Assembly: GCA_910589025.1 (NCBI GenBank)
Contig: CAJURM010000002.1
Span: 1-64,000, forward strand
DNA: 64,000 nucleotides
Reading direction: 5' to 3'
From: an uncultured Odoribacter sp.
GTDB lineage: Bacteria > Bacteroidota > Bacteroidia > Bacteroidales > Marinifilaceae
The notes under the pieces: generated by a model
The model's database searches: none
What the model saw: only the letters and a program-made list of their open reading frames with translations
What the model was told of the DNA's origin: nothing
Translations under genes and position numbers: made by a program
In this document: positions 52,745 to 61,800 of the stretch, one piece after another
How positions within the stretch are numbered: position 1 is the stretch's first letter
Layout of the letters: each line of letters starts with the position of its first letter

Positions 52745-53392
52745 ATGCAAAAACTGAAAATATATCTGGTAGACGACCACAAACTTTTTCGGGAAGGCTT
52801 GAAACTGCTTTTATCCACCCAGGATTTTGTTCATCATATCTACGAAGCCTCCAACGGGAGGGAGTTTCTGGAAAACCTTACCTTAATCGATTGTGACGTC
52901 GTGCTGATGGACATTGAAATGCCCGAAATCAACGGGATAGATGCTACGCGCGAAGCCTTGAAGCTAAAGCCGGACTTGAAAATCATTGTCTTGTCGATGT
53001 ATGGGGACGAACAGTATTATTACCAGATGATCGATGCCGGGGCAAAGGGATTCATGCTGAAAAATACCGGCATCGAAAATGTAATTACAGCGATACGGAA
53101 AGTAGCGGCAGGCGAAAACTTCTTTTCCGAAGAGCTCCTTTTCAATATCCTCAACACCATGCGTGACACAAAAAATGAGTCCGAAGCTCGTGACAACGAA
53201 CTCTCCGAAAGGGAAATGGAAATCCTCTGTCACGTCTGCAAAGGCAAATCCAACCAGGAAATCGCCGACGAACTGTTTATCAGTAAGCGCACTGTCGACA
53301 AACACCGCGCTAACCTCCTCAGTAAAACCGGCTGCCGCAACACTGCCGCCTTAGTCATGTATGCCATCAAAAACAAAATGATTGACGTGTAG
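52745..53392 (+). CDS. NarL/LuxR-type response regulator
   Basis: This 215-residue two-domain regulator has a receiver with acidic DDH near residues 10-12, the phosphoacceptor D56 in DVVLMDIEMPEING, Thr/Ser in VLSMYGDEQ and Lys in GFMLKNTG. The C-terminal LuxR-type HTH (LSEREMEILCHVCKGKSNQEIADELFISKRTVDKHRANLLSKTG) binds DNA. It is the partner of the kinase 18 bp upstream. Candidate targets include the lipoprotein and SusC/D genes that follow, but no operator can be named. Confidence 0.95.
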   Translation: MQKLKIYLVDDHKLFREGLKLLLSTQDFVHHIYEASNGREFLENLTLIDCDVVLMDIEMPEINGIDATREALKLKPDLKIIVLSMYGDEQYYYQMIDAGAKGFMLKNTGIENVITAIRKVAAGENFFSEELLFNILNTMRDTKNESEARDNELSEREMEILCHVCKGKSNQEIADELFISKRTVDKHRANLLSKTGCRNTAALVMYAIKNKMIDV

Positions 53393-53462
53393 AATGATGG
53401 AAATTTGGATGTTTGATGTATATTTTTTACATTGCATCTGAATTATGGATTAATCATAAGCG

Positions 53463-54005
53463 ATGAAAAAATATTTGATGTATTGGGTGGCATGTATGCT
53501 GTTATTTGCAGGGTGCCATGAGGATGAGAATGAGTTATTGGACAATAACGGATTTCCGAAAGTAACAGAGAATAACTTGGACGCTTCTGCTCTGATTAAA
53601 GAATTTTTTAGTCATAAAGGAGGAGACTATCCTGCTCAGAATCCGGCTTATCAGGAATGGGAGGAGGATAGTTACAAAACAACATTCACCTGCTTTCATT
53701 CGCCGGATGAGCTAAAAGAAAGCAAATATGCGGCGGGTATCGAAAATTTGCCTCCGATAGAATGGCAGACGCAAACATTGGTTATATGCAGTGTTTACAG
53801 TCTGACGGCAATATGTGACGAATGTTTTGATTTTCATGTTTATAAACATTCGGACAAATATACGATAGATATTACGATGTATGAGGGGGACTATAATATT
53901 CAGATGGTGGATGACATAGGAGTTGCCATTGTTTTGGCGCGAAAGGACATTAAAAATGGGGACGTGAAACTGGTGCTTAACAGCCAAAGAATAAAACTGG
54001 AATAG
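53463..54005 (+). CDS. Hypothetical lipoprotein
   Basis: I do not recognise this 180-residue protein. It has a lipoprotein signal (MKKYLMYWVACMLLFAGC, Cys18), an acidic linker (HEDENELLDN), then a compact domain with a CDECFDFHVYKH stretch and regularly spaced strands (TLVICSVYSLTAI, YTIDITMYEGDYNIQ, VAIVLARKD, VKLVLNSQRIKLE). Two Cys three residues apart (CDEC) might form a disulfide. It lies 70 bp after the response regulator gene and is followed by a strong terminator, so it is probably an envelope protein expressed alone or with the regulator. Confidence 0.72.
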   Translation: MKKYLMYWVACMLLFAGCHEDENELLDNNGFPKVTENNLDASALIKEFFSHKGGDYPAQNPAYQEWEEDSYKTTFTCFHSPDELKESKYAAGIENLPPIEWQTQTLVICSVYSLTAICDECFDFHVYKHSDKYTIDITMYEGDYNIQMVDDIGVAIVLARKDIKNGDVKLVLNSQRIKLE

Positions 54006-54028
54006 AGGGAAAACGGCCTCAATGCAAC

Positions 54029-54072
54029 GAAAGGGCGGTTGGCTTGCCGGGTGGCAGGCAACCGCCCTTTTC
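54029..54072 (+). terminator. Intrinsic terminator after the lipoprotein gene
   Basis: AAAGGGCGGTTG pairs with CAACCGCCCTTT, and an inner GCTTGCC/GGCAGGC pairing has one mismatch. A T-rich run (TTTTCTTGTTTTTG) follows. Confidence 0.88.
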
Positions 54073-54116
54073 TTGTTTTTGTTAAAATTAAGGATTGCTG
54101 AAACCGATCGGGTTAG

Positions 54117-54160
54117 AATTCGTTAAACATCTCATAAAAATGTTGCGAAACGAATTTTTT
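54117..54160 (+). promoter_or_regulatory. Terminator-like hairpin in the susC leader (possible attenuator)
   Basis: AATTCGTT (54117-54124) and AACGAATT (54149-54156) pair, with an inner ACAT/ATGT helix, and are followed by a T-run (54155-54161). It lies only 20 bp before the susC ATG at 54181, where it could end transcription early or hide the ribosome site. Confidence 0.5.
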
Positions 54161-54180
54161 TATAAACTAAACACACCACT

Positions 54181-57100
54181 ATGAGAAAATTAATCGGTTT
54201 TTTGTCTCTCCTGTTTATCATCTGCATACAGGTGAGTAATGCCCAGACACGCACCTTGACGGGTGTCGTGACGGATAAAAATGACGGACTGCCCTTACCG
54301 GGGGTGTCAATCATGATTAAAGGTACACATTTGGGAACCGCCACGGATGCCCAGGGAAAATATATGCTGGACGTAAAAAGTTCGGACATATTGGAATTTT
54401 CTTTTGTGGGGATGAAATCCCAGACCATTCCGGTGGGCGACCGTACGCTACTCAATGTCGCAATGGAAAATGATGCCCAGAATCTGGAGGAAGTGGTCGT
54501 TACAGGGTACGGTGTTACCCGTCGCAAAGCTTTTACCGGGGCTGCTACCACCGTTGGGGCGGAAAACATTTCTCAAAAAACCGATGCCAATCCCATCAAA
54601 GCGCTTGAAGGTACCGTGCCGGGCGTACAGCTGAATGTATCATCGGGACAGCCTGGAGCTCCGGCAACAATATTCATCCGGGGACGCAACTCGTTGAATT
54701 CGGGAACACAGCCTCTGTATGTCATTGACGGAGTACCTGTGACAGCTTCCGCTATGGGAATGCGCTCCTCGGAAGACATGTCAGTGTCGCCATTATCTAC
54801 ACTCAGCCCTTCTGATATTGAATCCATGACGGTATTAAAAGACGCCACTGCGACCTCTATCTATGGGGCACGGGCGGCAAACGGTGTAATCGTTATTACT
54901 ACCAAAAAAGGAAAAAGCGGGAAGTTGCAAGCCAACCTCACGGTCAAATTGGGAATGGAAATGAAACCTGCCATCCCCAGCCGTTACAAACCTCTGAATG
55001 CTGAAAAATACACTGAATTGCAAGTGGAAGGATTGCTGAACGATTACGAAATGTATGGCGAGTACGGCAATACGGCTTTATACAATAACTACTTCTTCGG
55101 TGGTTCTTTCCCATATACTGCAGAAGGTATGCAGGATATGCTGTACTCCTATCTGGAATATGACGGCAAAACCCGTACCAACTGGCTCGACGAGGTCACC
55201 CGTACCGGTTTTGTACAGGAATACAACCTGGACTTACAGGGTGGGGGAATTACTCCTTCTGCACCGAAATTCTATACCTCCTTAAACTACTTCAATAACA
55301 AAGCCTTCGTCATAGGAAAAGACTTAGAGCGCTTTTCCGGTCGTATAAACTTCGCCCAGTCGCCGAGCAAATGGGTAGACTACGGCGTTGCATTGAATCT
55401 TTCGTACACCAAAACCAACATGGGTGCCGGTGGCGGTTATTTTTCAGACCCCATTACACAGGCATATCAGCAGTCTCCTTTATTGCCCGTTAAAGATGAA
55501 AATGGAAATTGGAACTTTAACACGCTCAACGGTTACAACCCGGTGGCGCAACGGAGTGCCCACGGAGACAAAAACACCGGACGGCAATACCGGGCAACGA
55601 TCACCCCTTATCTGACTGTTCGTTTCCGGGATGATCTGCAATTCACTTCGCGCGTCGGTATTGATTACTACGACTTAAAAGAATTTGGTTATTGGTCTTT
55701 CTTACAGCCTCAGGGAGCTGAAATGCGCGGAATGGGGGAACAGGGCAATACGGAGCGCACCTTATTGAGCATCACCAACACCCTTACTTATCTGAAATCC
55801 TTTGGAGACCACCATCTGAATATCATGGTGGGACAGGAAGCACAGAAAACCAAGGACAACAGTTCTTACCTGGCGGCATCCAACTATCCGCTGATGGACA
55901 AAAACCAGGTGGCCAATGCTGCCGTTCCTTCTTCGGCTTCCACCAGCCGGGATGCTGTGGCCATAGCCTCCTTTTTTCTTAACGGACAATACGATTACAA
56001 AAACAAATACTACTTCTCCATGAGCGCCCGGGCTGACGGTTCGTCGCGCTTTGGAAAAGATGACCGCTGGGCTGGATTCTGGTCTGTGGGTGCACGTTAC
56101 CGCATTTCGGAAGAAGAGTTCATGGAAGACTCCCGCGACTGGCTGACAAACCTTACTGTCCGGACCAGTTACGGTACTTCCGGAAACCAGGAAGTTGGCG
56201 ACTCCTGGTATGCCTCCCGCGACCTGTTCGGTTTCGGATACAACTACAACGGCCTGCCGGGAAGTGCCCACGAACAATTGGGAAATGATAAACTGAAATG
56301 GGAACAGACCAACAAATTCAACGTCGGACTCGATGTCTCCTTTTTTGACCGCCTGACCTTGGAATTTGACTACTATTACCACCGCACCAATGACATGGTA
56401 TTTATGGTGCCTGTCTCCCGCACTACCGGCTTATTGACCGTACCGAAAAACATCGGTAAACTGGAAAATCAGGGAATCGAGTTCACGTTGAACGCGAAAC
56501 TCCTGCAATTGTCCGACTTCAACTGGGACCTCACCTGGGTTGGGTCACACAATAAAAACAAAGTTGTCAAACTGAGCACCGACAAACCCCTGGAAGGCTC
56601 CATCACGATTGTAGAGAAAGGACATGACATCTATACCTTCAAAATGAAAGAATATGCAGGGGTAGACCCGGAAACGGGAGAGGCCATGTGGTACTTGGGG
56701 GAAAGCGGAAAAGAGACGACCAAAAATTACAATCTTGCCGGAAAACGTTATGTCGGAGCTGCAAGTCCCAAATTCCAGGGTAGCTTGATCAGCCGGATGA
56801 ATTACAAAGGATTTGATTTCTCTTTCCAGTTAAACTACTCCTTCGGAGGAAAAATTTATGGCGATAACCTCAGCTATGATGAACAAATCGGTGGTTCCGG
56901 ATTTGATAACACCACCAACTACGTATACAACAATCGCTGGCAAAAACCGGGAGACAAAACCGATGTGCCCCGTTATGTATTCCTGGACGGCTCGGCTGCC
57001 AACAACGCATCCACCCGTTTCCTTATGAACGGACGCTATCTGAAAATCCGTTCTTTGTCCCTGGGCTATACCCTGCCCAAAGACCTCGTCCGCAAAGCCT

Positions 57101-57264
57101 GGTTAAACTCTGCCAGGGTATTTGTAACTGCTGACAACCTGTATACCTTCTGTGCGAAAGACTTCCGGGGATTTGACCCCGCCGGGATTGGTGCCAACGG
57201 AGTACAGTGGTGGAACTACCCGACCCCCCGGAACGTCATGTTTGGGGTAACCGTCGGATTTTGA
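54181..57264 (+). CDS. SusC/RagA-family TonB-dependent transporter
   Basis: This 1027-residue transporter has signal peptide LIGFLSLLFIICIQVSNAQ, a CarboxypepD_reg-like domain (LTGVVTDKNDGLPLPGVSIMIKG), TonB-box-like EEVVVTGYGVTRRKAFTGA, plug (IFIRGRNSLNSGTQPLYVIDG, IESMTVLKDATATSIYGARAANGVIVITTKKG) and barrel ending FGVTVGF. No STN domain. It is followed by susD 53 bp later. Unlike the other two pairs it has no glycosidase, sigma/FecR or hybrid regulator next to it, so the ligand may be a peptide or a glycan processed elsewhere. The NarL-type pair upstream is the only regulator nearby. Confidence 0.96.
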   Translation: MRKLIGFLSLLFIICIQVSNAQTRTLTGVVTDKNDGLPLPGVSIMIKGTHLGTATDAQGKYMLDVKSSDILEFSFVGMKSQTIPVGDRTLLNVAMENDAQNLEEVVVTGYGVTRRKAFTGAATTVGAENISQKTDANPIKALEGTVPGVQLNVSSGQPGAPATIFIRGRNSLNSGTQPLYVIDGVPVTASAMGMRSSEDMSVSPLSTLSPSDIESMTVLKDATATSIYGARAANGVIVITTKKGKSGKLQANLTVKLGMEMKPAIPSRYKPLNAEKYTELQVEGLLNDYEMYGEYGNTALYNNYFFGGSFPYTAEGMQDMLYSYLEYDGKTRTNWLDEVTRTGFVQEYNLDLQGGGITPSAPKFYTSLNYFNNKAFVIGKDLERFSGRINFAQSPSKWVDYGVALNLSYTKTNMGAGGGYFSDPITQAYQQSPLLPVKDENGNWNFNTLNGYNPVAQRSAHGDKNTGRQYRATITPYLTVRFRDDLQFTSRVGIDYYDLKEFGYWSFLQPQGAEMRGMGEQGNTERTLLSITNTLTYLKSFGDHHLNIMVGQEAQKTKDNSSYLAASNYPLMDKNQVANAAVPSSASTSRDAVAIASFFLNGQYDYKNKYYFSMSARADGSSRFGKDDRWAGFWSVGARYRISEEEFMEDSRDWLTNLTVRTSYGTSGNQEVGDSWYASRDLFGFGYNYNGLPGSAHEQLGNDKLKWEQTNKFNVGLDVSFFDRLTLEFDYYYHRTNDMVFMVPVSRTTGLLTVPKNIGKLENQGIEFTLNAKLLQLSDFNWDLTWVGSHNKNKVVKLSTDKPLEGSITIVEKGHDIYTFKMKEYAGVDPETGEAMWYLGESGKETTKNYNLAGKRYVGAASPKFQGSLISRMNYKGFDFSFQLNYSFGGKIYGDNLSYDEQIGGSGFDNTTNYVYNNRWQKPGDKTDVPRYVFLDGSAANNASTRFLMNGRYLKIRSLSLGYTLPKDLVRKAWLNSARVFVTADNLYTFCAKDFRGFDPAGIGANGVQWWNYPTPRNVMFGVTVGF

Positions 57265-57317
57265 CCCGGACCAAACATCTGATAAGGACTTGTGAAATGA
57301 TTAATTAATAGAAGATT

Positions 57318-58760
57318 ATGAAAAAAATAAAATACTTATTCGCATTACCGGCCTTCCTGCTTTGCTCGTGTAATGACTTTATGGACATCGAAACCGAGCA
57401 GAACATTCCCACGGAAGATGCTTACAAAACCGTACAGGATGTACAGAACGGCTTGAACGGTATGTATTACGCCCTGGGACATTACACATTCTACGGTAGA
57501 AATGTCGTCGCTTTAGGCGATATGGCGGCAGACAATGCGGTGGCAAGTGCCTCGACCGGACACTTCCTGTCATTAAACCGTTACAACTTCTCGGACACGG
57601 AAGCTCAATTGGATAATATATGGGTTGGCGGATACCGCGTAATGGATCGTGCCACCCGTACTATCCAGGGGGCTTATGGCCTGATTGACAAAGTTGAAAC
57701 CCTGCATCTGTCTGAAAACGAACTGGCTAATTTACACTCTTTTATCTCTCAGTCTTATGCCGTTCGGGCCCTGGCAGCTCACCGGCTGGTAACCATTTTT
57801 GGATTGCCTTACCGGAATACCCGGGTAAACAGCCAGCTTGGTATCGTATTGATGGACAAAGAACCCATACCCTCTTTTACACAGGTGGCACGGGCTACGG
57901 TAGAAGAAACCTATGCACGCATCCTTGCCGACATCGCGGCAGCTAAAGCAACTTATGCTTACGTGGACAATTATAATGCCGGCGTCAACGAAGACGGACG
58001 AATCCTTATGAACCAGTATTACATGAACAAAGCGGCCATGTATGGAGTAGAGGCCAGGGTTGCCCTGTTCATGCAAAACTACAACCAGGCCATTCTTGCC
58101 GCCGACTCGGCTTTAATCCTGCGGAATGCTAATCCCGTGACAGACGAAACCTACCTCAAAATGTGGTCCTCTACGGCAATCACTGATGAAGACATATTTA
58201 CCCTGGCTAAATCCGAAGACGACAACCTTTCCGCCAACTCCCTTAACACCCTCTATGGAAGTTACCGGGGAGCGGTTACAAACAGCTTAATCGCCCAGTT
58301 TCATCCGGCTGACATCCGGCTGAAACTCATCTCCGGTACGCATCCCAAAAAATTCGACGGAATACCGACGTCGCAGGCTGTGAACAATATTCCCGTATTC
58401 CGGGTATCTGAAATGCACCTGATTCTGGCAGAGGCTTATGCCCATACCGGAGATTTGGTGAAGGCCAAAGAACACCTTTTCTTTACTGCCAAGAGAAACA
58501 CGGCATTGACTGAAAATGACTTGCCGGCAACCCAGACGGAACTGCTGGACTTCATCGCCCAGGAAAGACGGCGGGAACTCTTTGAAGAAGGTTTCAGATG
58601 GTTTGACGCCCGCCGCACTGGAGAACGGATTGATGTATCGAACGGGGCTTATCGGGATTTCGATGTCGCTGCTTTTGTTTACCCCATACCGGCATCGGAA
58701 ATTAACGCAGGCTTCGGAGTGGAACAAAATAAAGGCTGGGAGAACGCCATGCCGGAATAG
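57318..58760 (+). CDS. SusD/RagB-family lipoprotein
   Basis: The 480-residue lipoprotein has lipobox PAFLLCSC (Cys18). The SusD fold is shown by FMDIETEQNIPTEDAYKTVQDVQNGLNGMYYALG at the N-terminus, ISQSYAVRALAAHRLVTIFGLPYR in the TPR region, FRVSEMHLILAEAYAHTGDLVKAKEHLF and the C-terminal FIAQERRRELFEEGFRWFDARRTGE signature. It partners the SusC just upstream. Ligand unknown. A strong hairpin lies after it (58794-58822), then tamB on the same strand. Confidence 0.94.
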   Translation: MKKIKYLFALPAFLLCSCNDFMDIETEQNIPTEDAYKTVQDVQNGLNGMYYALGHYTFYGRNVVALGDMAADNAVASASTGHFLSLNRYNFSDTEAQLDNIWVGGYRVMDRATRTIQGAYGLIDKVETLHLSENELANLHSFISQSYAVRALAAHRLVTIFGLPYRNTRVNSQLGIVLMDKEPIPSFTQVARATVEETYARILADIAAAKATYAYVDNYNAGVNEDGRILMNQYYMNKAAMYGVEARVALFMQNYNQAILAADSALILRNANPVTDETYLKMWSSTAITDEDIFTLAKSEDDNLSANSLNTLYGSYRGAVTNSLIAQFHPADIRLKLISGTHPKKFDGIPTSQAVNNIPVFRVSEMHLILAEAYAHTGDLVKAKEHLFFTAKRNTALTENDLPATQTELLDFIAQERRRELFEEGFRWFDARRTGERIDVSNGAYRDFDVAAFVYPIPASEINAGFGVEQNKGWENAMPE

Positions 58761-58793
58761 GAGAGGATACCTTGCCCGGCCTGTCAGCCATCT

Positions 58794-58822
58794 TGCCCAA
58801 GATACCAGGTGTATCTTGGGCA
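58794..58822 (+). terminator. Hairpin between susD and tamB
   Basis: Perfect 12-bp arms TGCCCAAGATAC and GTATCTTGGGCA with a 5-nt loop, but no T-run afterwards. It could be a weak or Rho-assisted terminator or an mRNA-stabilising structure. Confidence 0.6.
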
Positions 58823-58879
58823 TCCTCCGATAGAGGGAATGCCCGTCTTTCTGTAACAAGTTCGTGAAAAGGAAAAAAC

Positions 58880-61800
58880 GTGAGGAAATTTTTAAAATAC
58901 CTGCTCGGGACAATTCTGATACTGACCGCTTTACTGATTCTGTCGGTTGCTATGGTATACTTGCCTGTGGTACAGAAGTATGCCAAAGATAAAGCGGTAG
59001 CGTATGTCGAACGCCACATGGGATTAAAAACCGAAATAGGAAACTTTTCTTTAAAGTTTCCTTTTCGTGTACAATTGGACAACGTATTTGCAGGAAAAAG
59101 TATAACCGACACTTTGCTCTGTGCCGGACAATTGCGTTTGGACATCGGTTTGTCGGGTATCCTGAAAAAAGAAATAGCAGTCAGGAATCTCTCTTTGCAG
59201 AAGACTTGTTTTAATTATTCCGACACACTGACCGGTATGTGTCTGCGTGTAAAACTGGACACCTTCCGTTTGGTCGCTCCGTTTATCAGTTTAAGAGAAA
59301 AGCAAGCCACCGTTTCCGGTTTATCCTTCCGGAATGGAGATATACGGTTGACCGGAGGAAACAACAACGTAGAAAAAGATACAACCCCGGCCACACCTTT
59401 TGACTGGACCATCGATTTGCAAAAACTTGAACTGGCGGAAGTCCGGTATCTCATGAATACCTCTTCTTTGCCATACTTGTCCGCCTCTCTGGAGAGAGGA
59501 ATAATGGCAAACGGCAGGATAAATACAGGCACGCAACAGATACGCATCGACTCCGTGGAGATAGCGGAAGGAGTTTGCCGCATTCGGACACTTCCCGGAA
59601 AAGGGAGTATGCCTGTAACTGCCGTTGATGAAAAAAGGAGGGTACAGGACACTCTGGCACCGTGGTTAATTGAGGTCGGCACGGCATCCGTAGCCGATTA
59701 TGCCTTTTCAATGGAGCCTGCACAGGGAAAAGGATTCGAACTGAACCTATCCCGGATAGCTGTTCGTTTAGATAGCATATACAATCGGGGGACTACCATA
59801 AAGGCAGCCCTCAAAGACCTGAGGGTTGTCAGACAGGAAGGTGGGGAAATCACCCGAATGGAAGCCGATGTCGATTTGGACGAACGGAAAAGCCGACTCA
59901 CCGGAGTCTATCTTCTCACGCCCAACAGTCGTCTACGTATGGACGCGATGGCAGAGAGTGCCATGAACGGGATTATTCGTCAAACCCCTTTGTCCCTTAC
60001 ATTGGATGCCGTTATCGGAATGAAAGACGTGGCACTCTTCTTACCCCAAATCCCGCGAACCCTTGAAAAAGAGAGCATTCACCTGAAAGCTGCACTGAGT
60101 TATCAGACCCGGCAATTGGAAATAGACCGCTTACTGATAGCCATGCCCGGCAATTTCAAAATAGAAGGCAGGGGAAATCTCTCCTCATTGCAAAACTGGC
60201 GGGAAATATCGGGTAACCTGGCTTTAAAAGGAAATATAGAAAACTCCAGAGCCATCAATGACTGGCTGAAAGAGAAAATCAACATCCCGTCCCCGTTAAC
60301 CCTGACCCTGAATGCCGAGGCGGAAAAAGGAATCGTCCGACCGGACTTCCGGCTTTGTGAAAACAGGGGATGTCTCCTTCTTTCCGGCGAATATAATTTC
60401 CCGGAAGAAAAATATGACTTGCAGCTCCGGGCAGATACCTTTTCGCTGGCCTCCTTCTTGCCCTCCGATTCCTTGGGAATCCTCACGGCAGAAGCTCAGC
60501 TGAAAGGGCAGGGATTACAATGGTCCCGTGCTCAGGCGCAACTCACCCTTGACATTCGGCAATTGGCATACAAGCACCACCTTTATACAGGGATAACCCT
60601 GGCAGCCCTCTTGGCAGAAGCCCGCCTTGAAGCCAGTCTGAAAAGTGTCGATCCCGATTTATTGCTCGCTCTTGACATGCAGGCGGATTCAGTAGCCCGG
60701 CAATATCTCCTTCATCTGACGGGAAACGTGGAAAAAGCCGACCTGAAAGCCTTGAATCTGACATCGCAGGAAATGACCCTCACCGCGGGCATAAAAATAA
60801 ATGCTTCTGCGATACCGCTTGAAAACTATACCCTGGATGCTTGGTTTTCCCGGATAGGGATAGACAACGGCGGTGGCATGCAAGACTTGGGAGAGGCCAC
60901 ACTGCTTTTAAACAGTACCCTGCACACAACCCAATTGAATCTCACTTCAGGGGATTTCCGCTTGGACTTTCAGGGCGACACACTGGTGACCGGCCTGTCG
61001 GCCCTCTTTGGACAAGTGGTAGCCGGATTGCGGCAGCAAATCGCAGAACGGCATCTGGACATGACACGCTTGCAGCACACCTTTCCGCGCTTCCATCTGT
61101 ATGTAAAAGGACACTCCGACAACATCATCGGAAAATACCTGAAAGCAAAGAAAATCGGATTTAAAAACATCAACATACAGGCGGAAGCCTCCCCCGAAAA
61201 AGGGGTAAACCTGGCAGCGGAAATGATAAAACCGTTTATCGGGAACATTGATTTCGATTCGGTCACGTTGAATCTGAACCAAGAGAAACAGGACATTGCC
61301 TACCGTTTGAAAATAATAAGCGGAAACGGAGCGATGAAAGACCTTTACCAGCTGGGTTTATCCGGAACCATAGGGCAAAACGGGCTTAGCGTCCTTGTTC
61401 ATCAGCAGGACCGTCAAGGGAGAACCGGAGTCAATATCGGAGGAGCCGTTACCTTGGGGGACAGCACTTACAGCGTGCGCCTCTTTCCGGCTTCCCCCGT
61501 CCTGGGCACTTCTTCCTGGACCTTGAACCCGGAAAATCAAATCCTCTTCTACAAAGACCGCCGCATCGAAGCCGACCTCGACTTAGGCTATGAAGGAAAG
61601 ACATTCAGTTTGCACACCTATCAGGGGAAAGACCGGAAAGACCAGTTAGAAATCGAAATAAAAGGAATCAACCTGACAGCCCTCTCGCGCTCCATACCCT
61701 TTGTTCCGGATTTAGGAGGCTTGCTGAATACCGATCTGTCGCTTTCCCCGCAGAAAGCCCTTTTTGACGCAGAAGGAGAGATCAGCATAGACAGCTTTTC

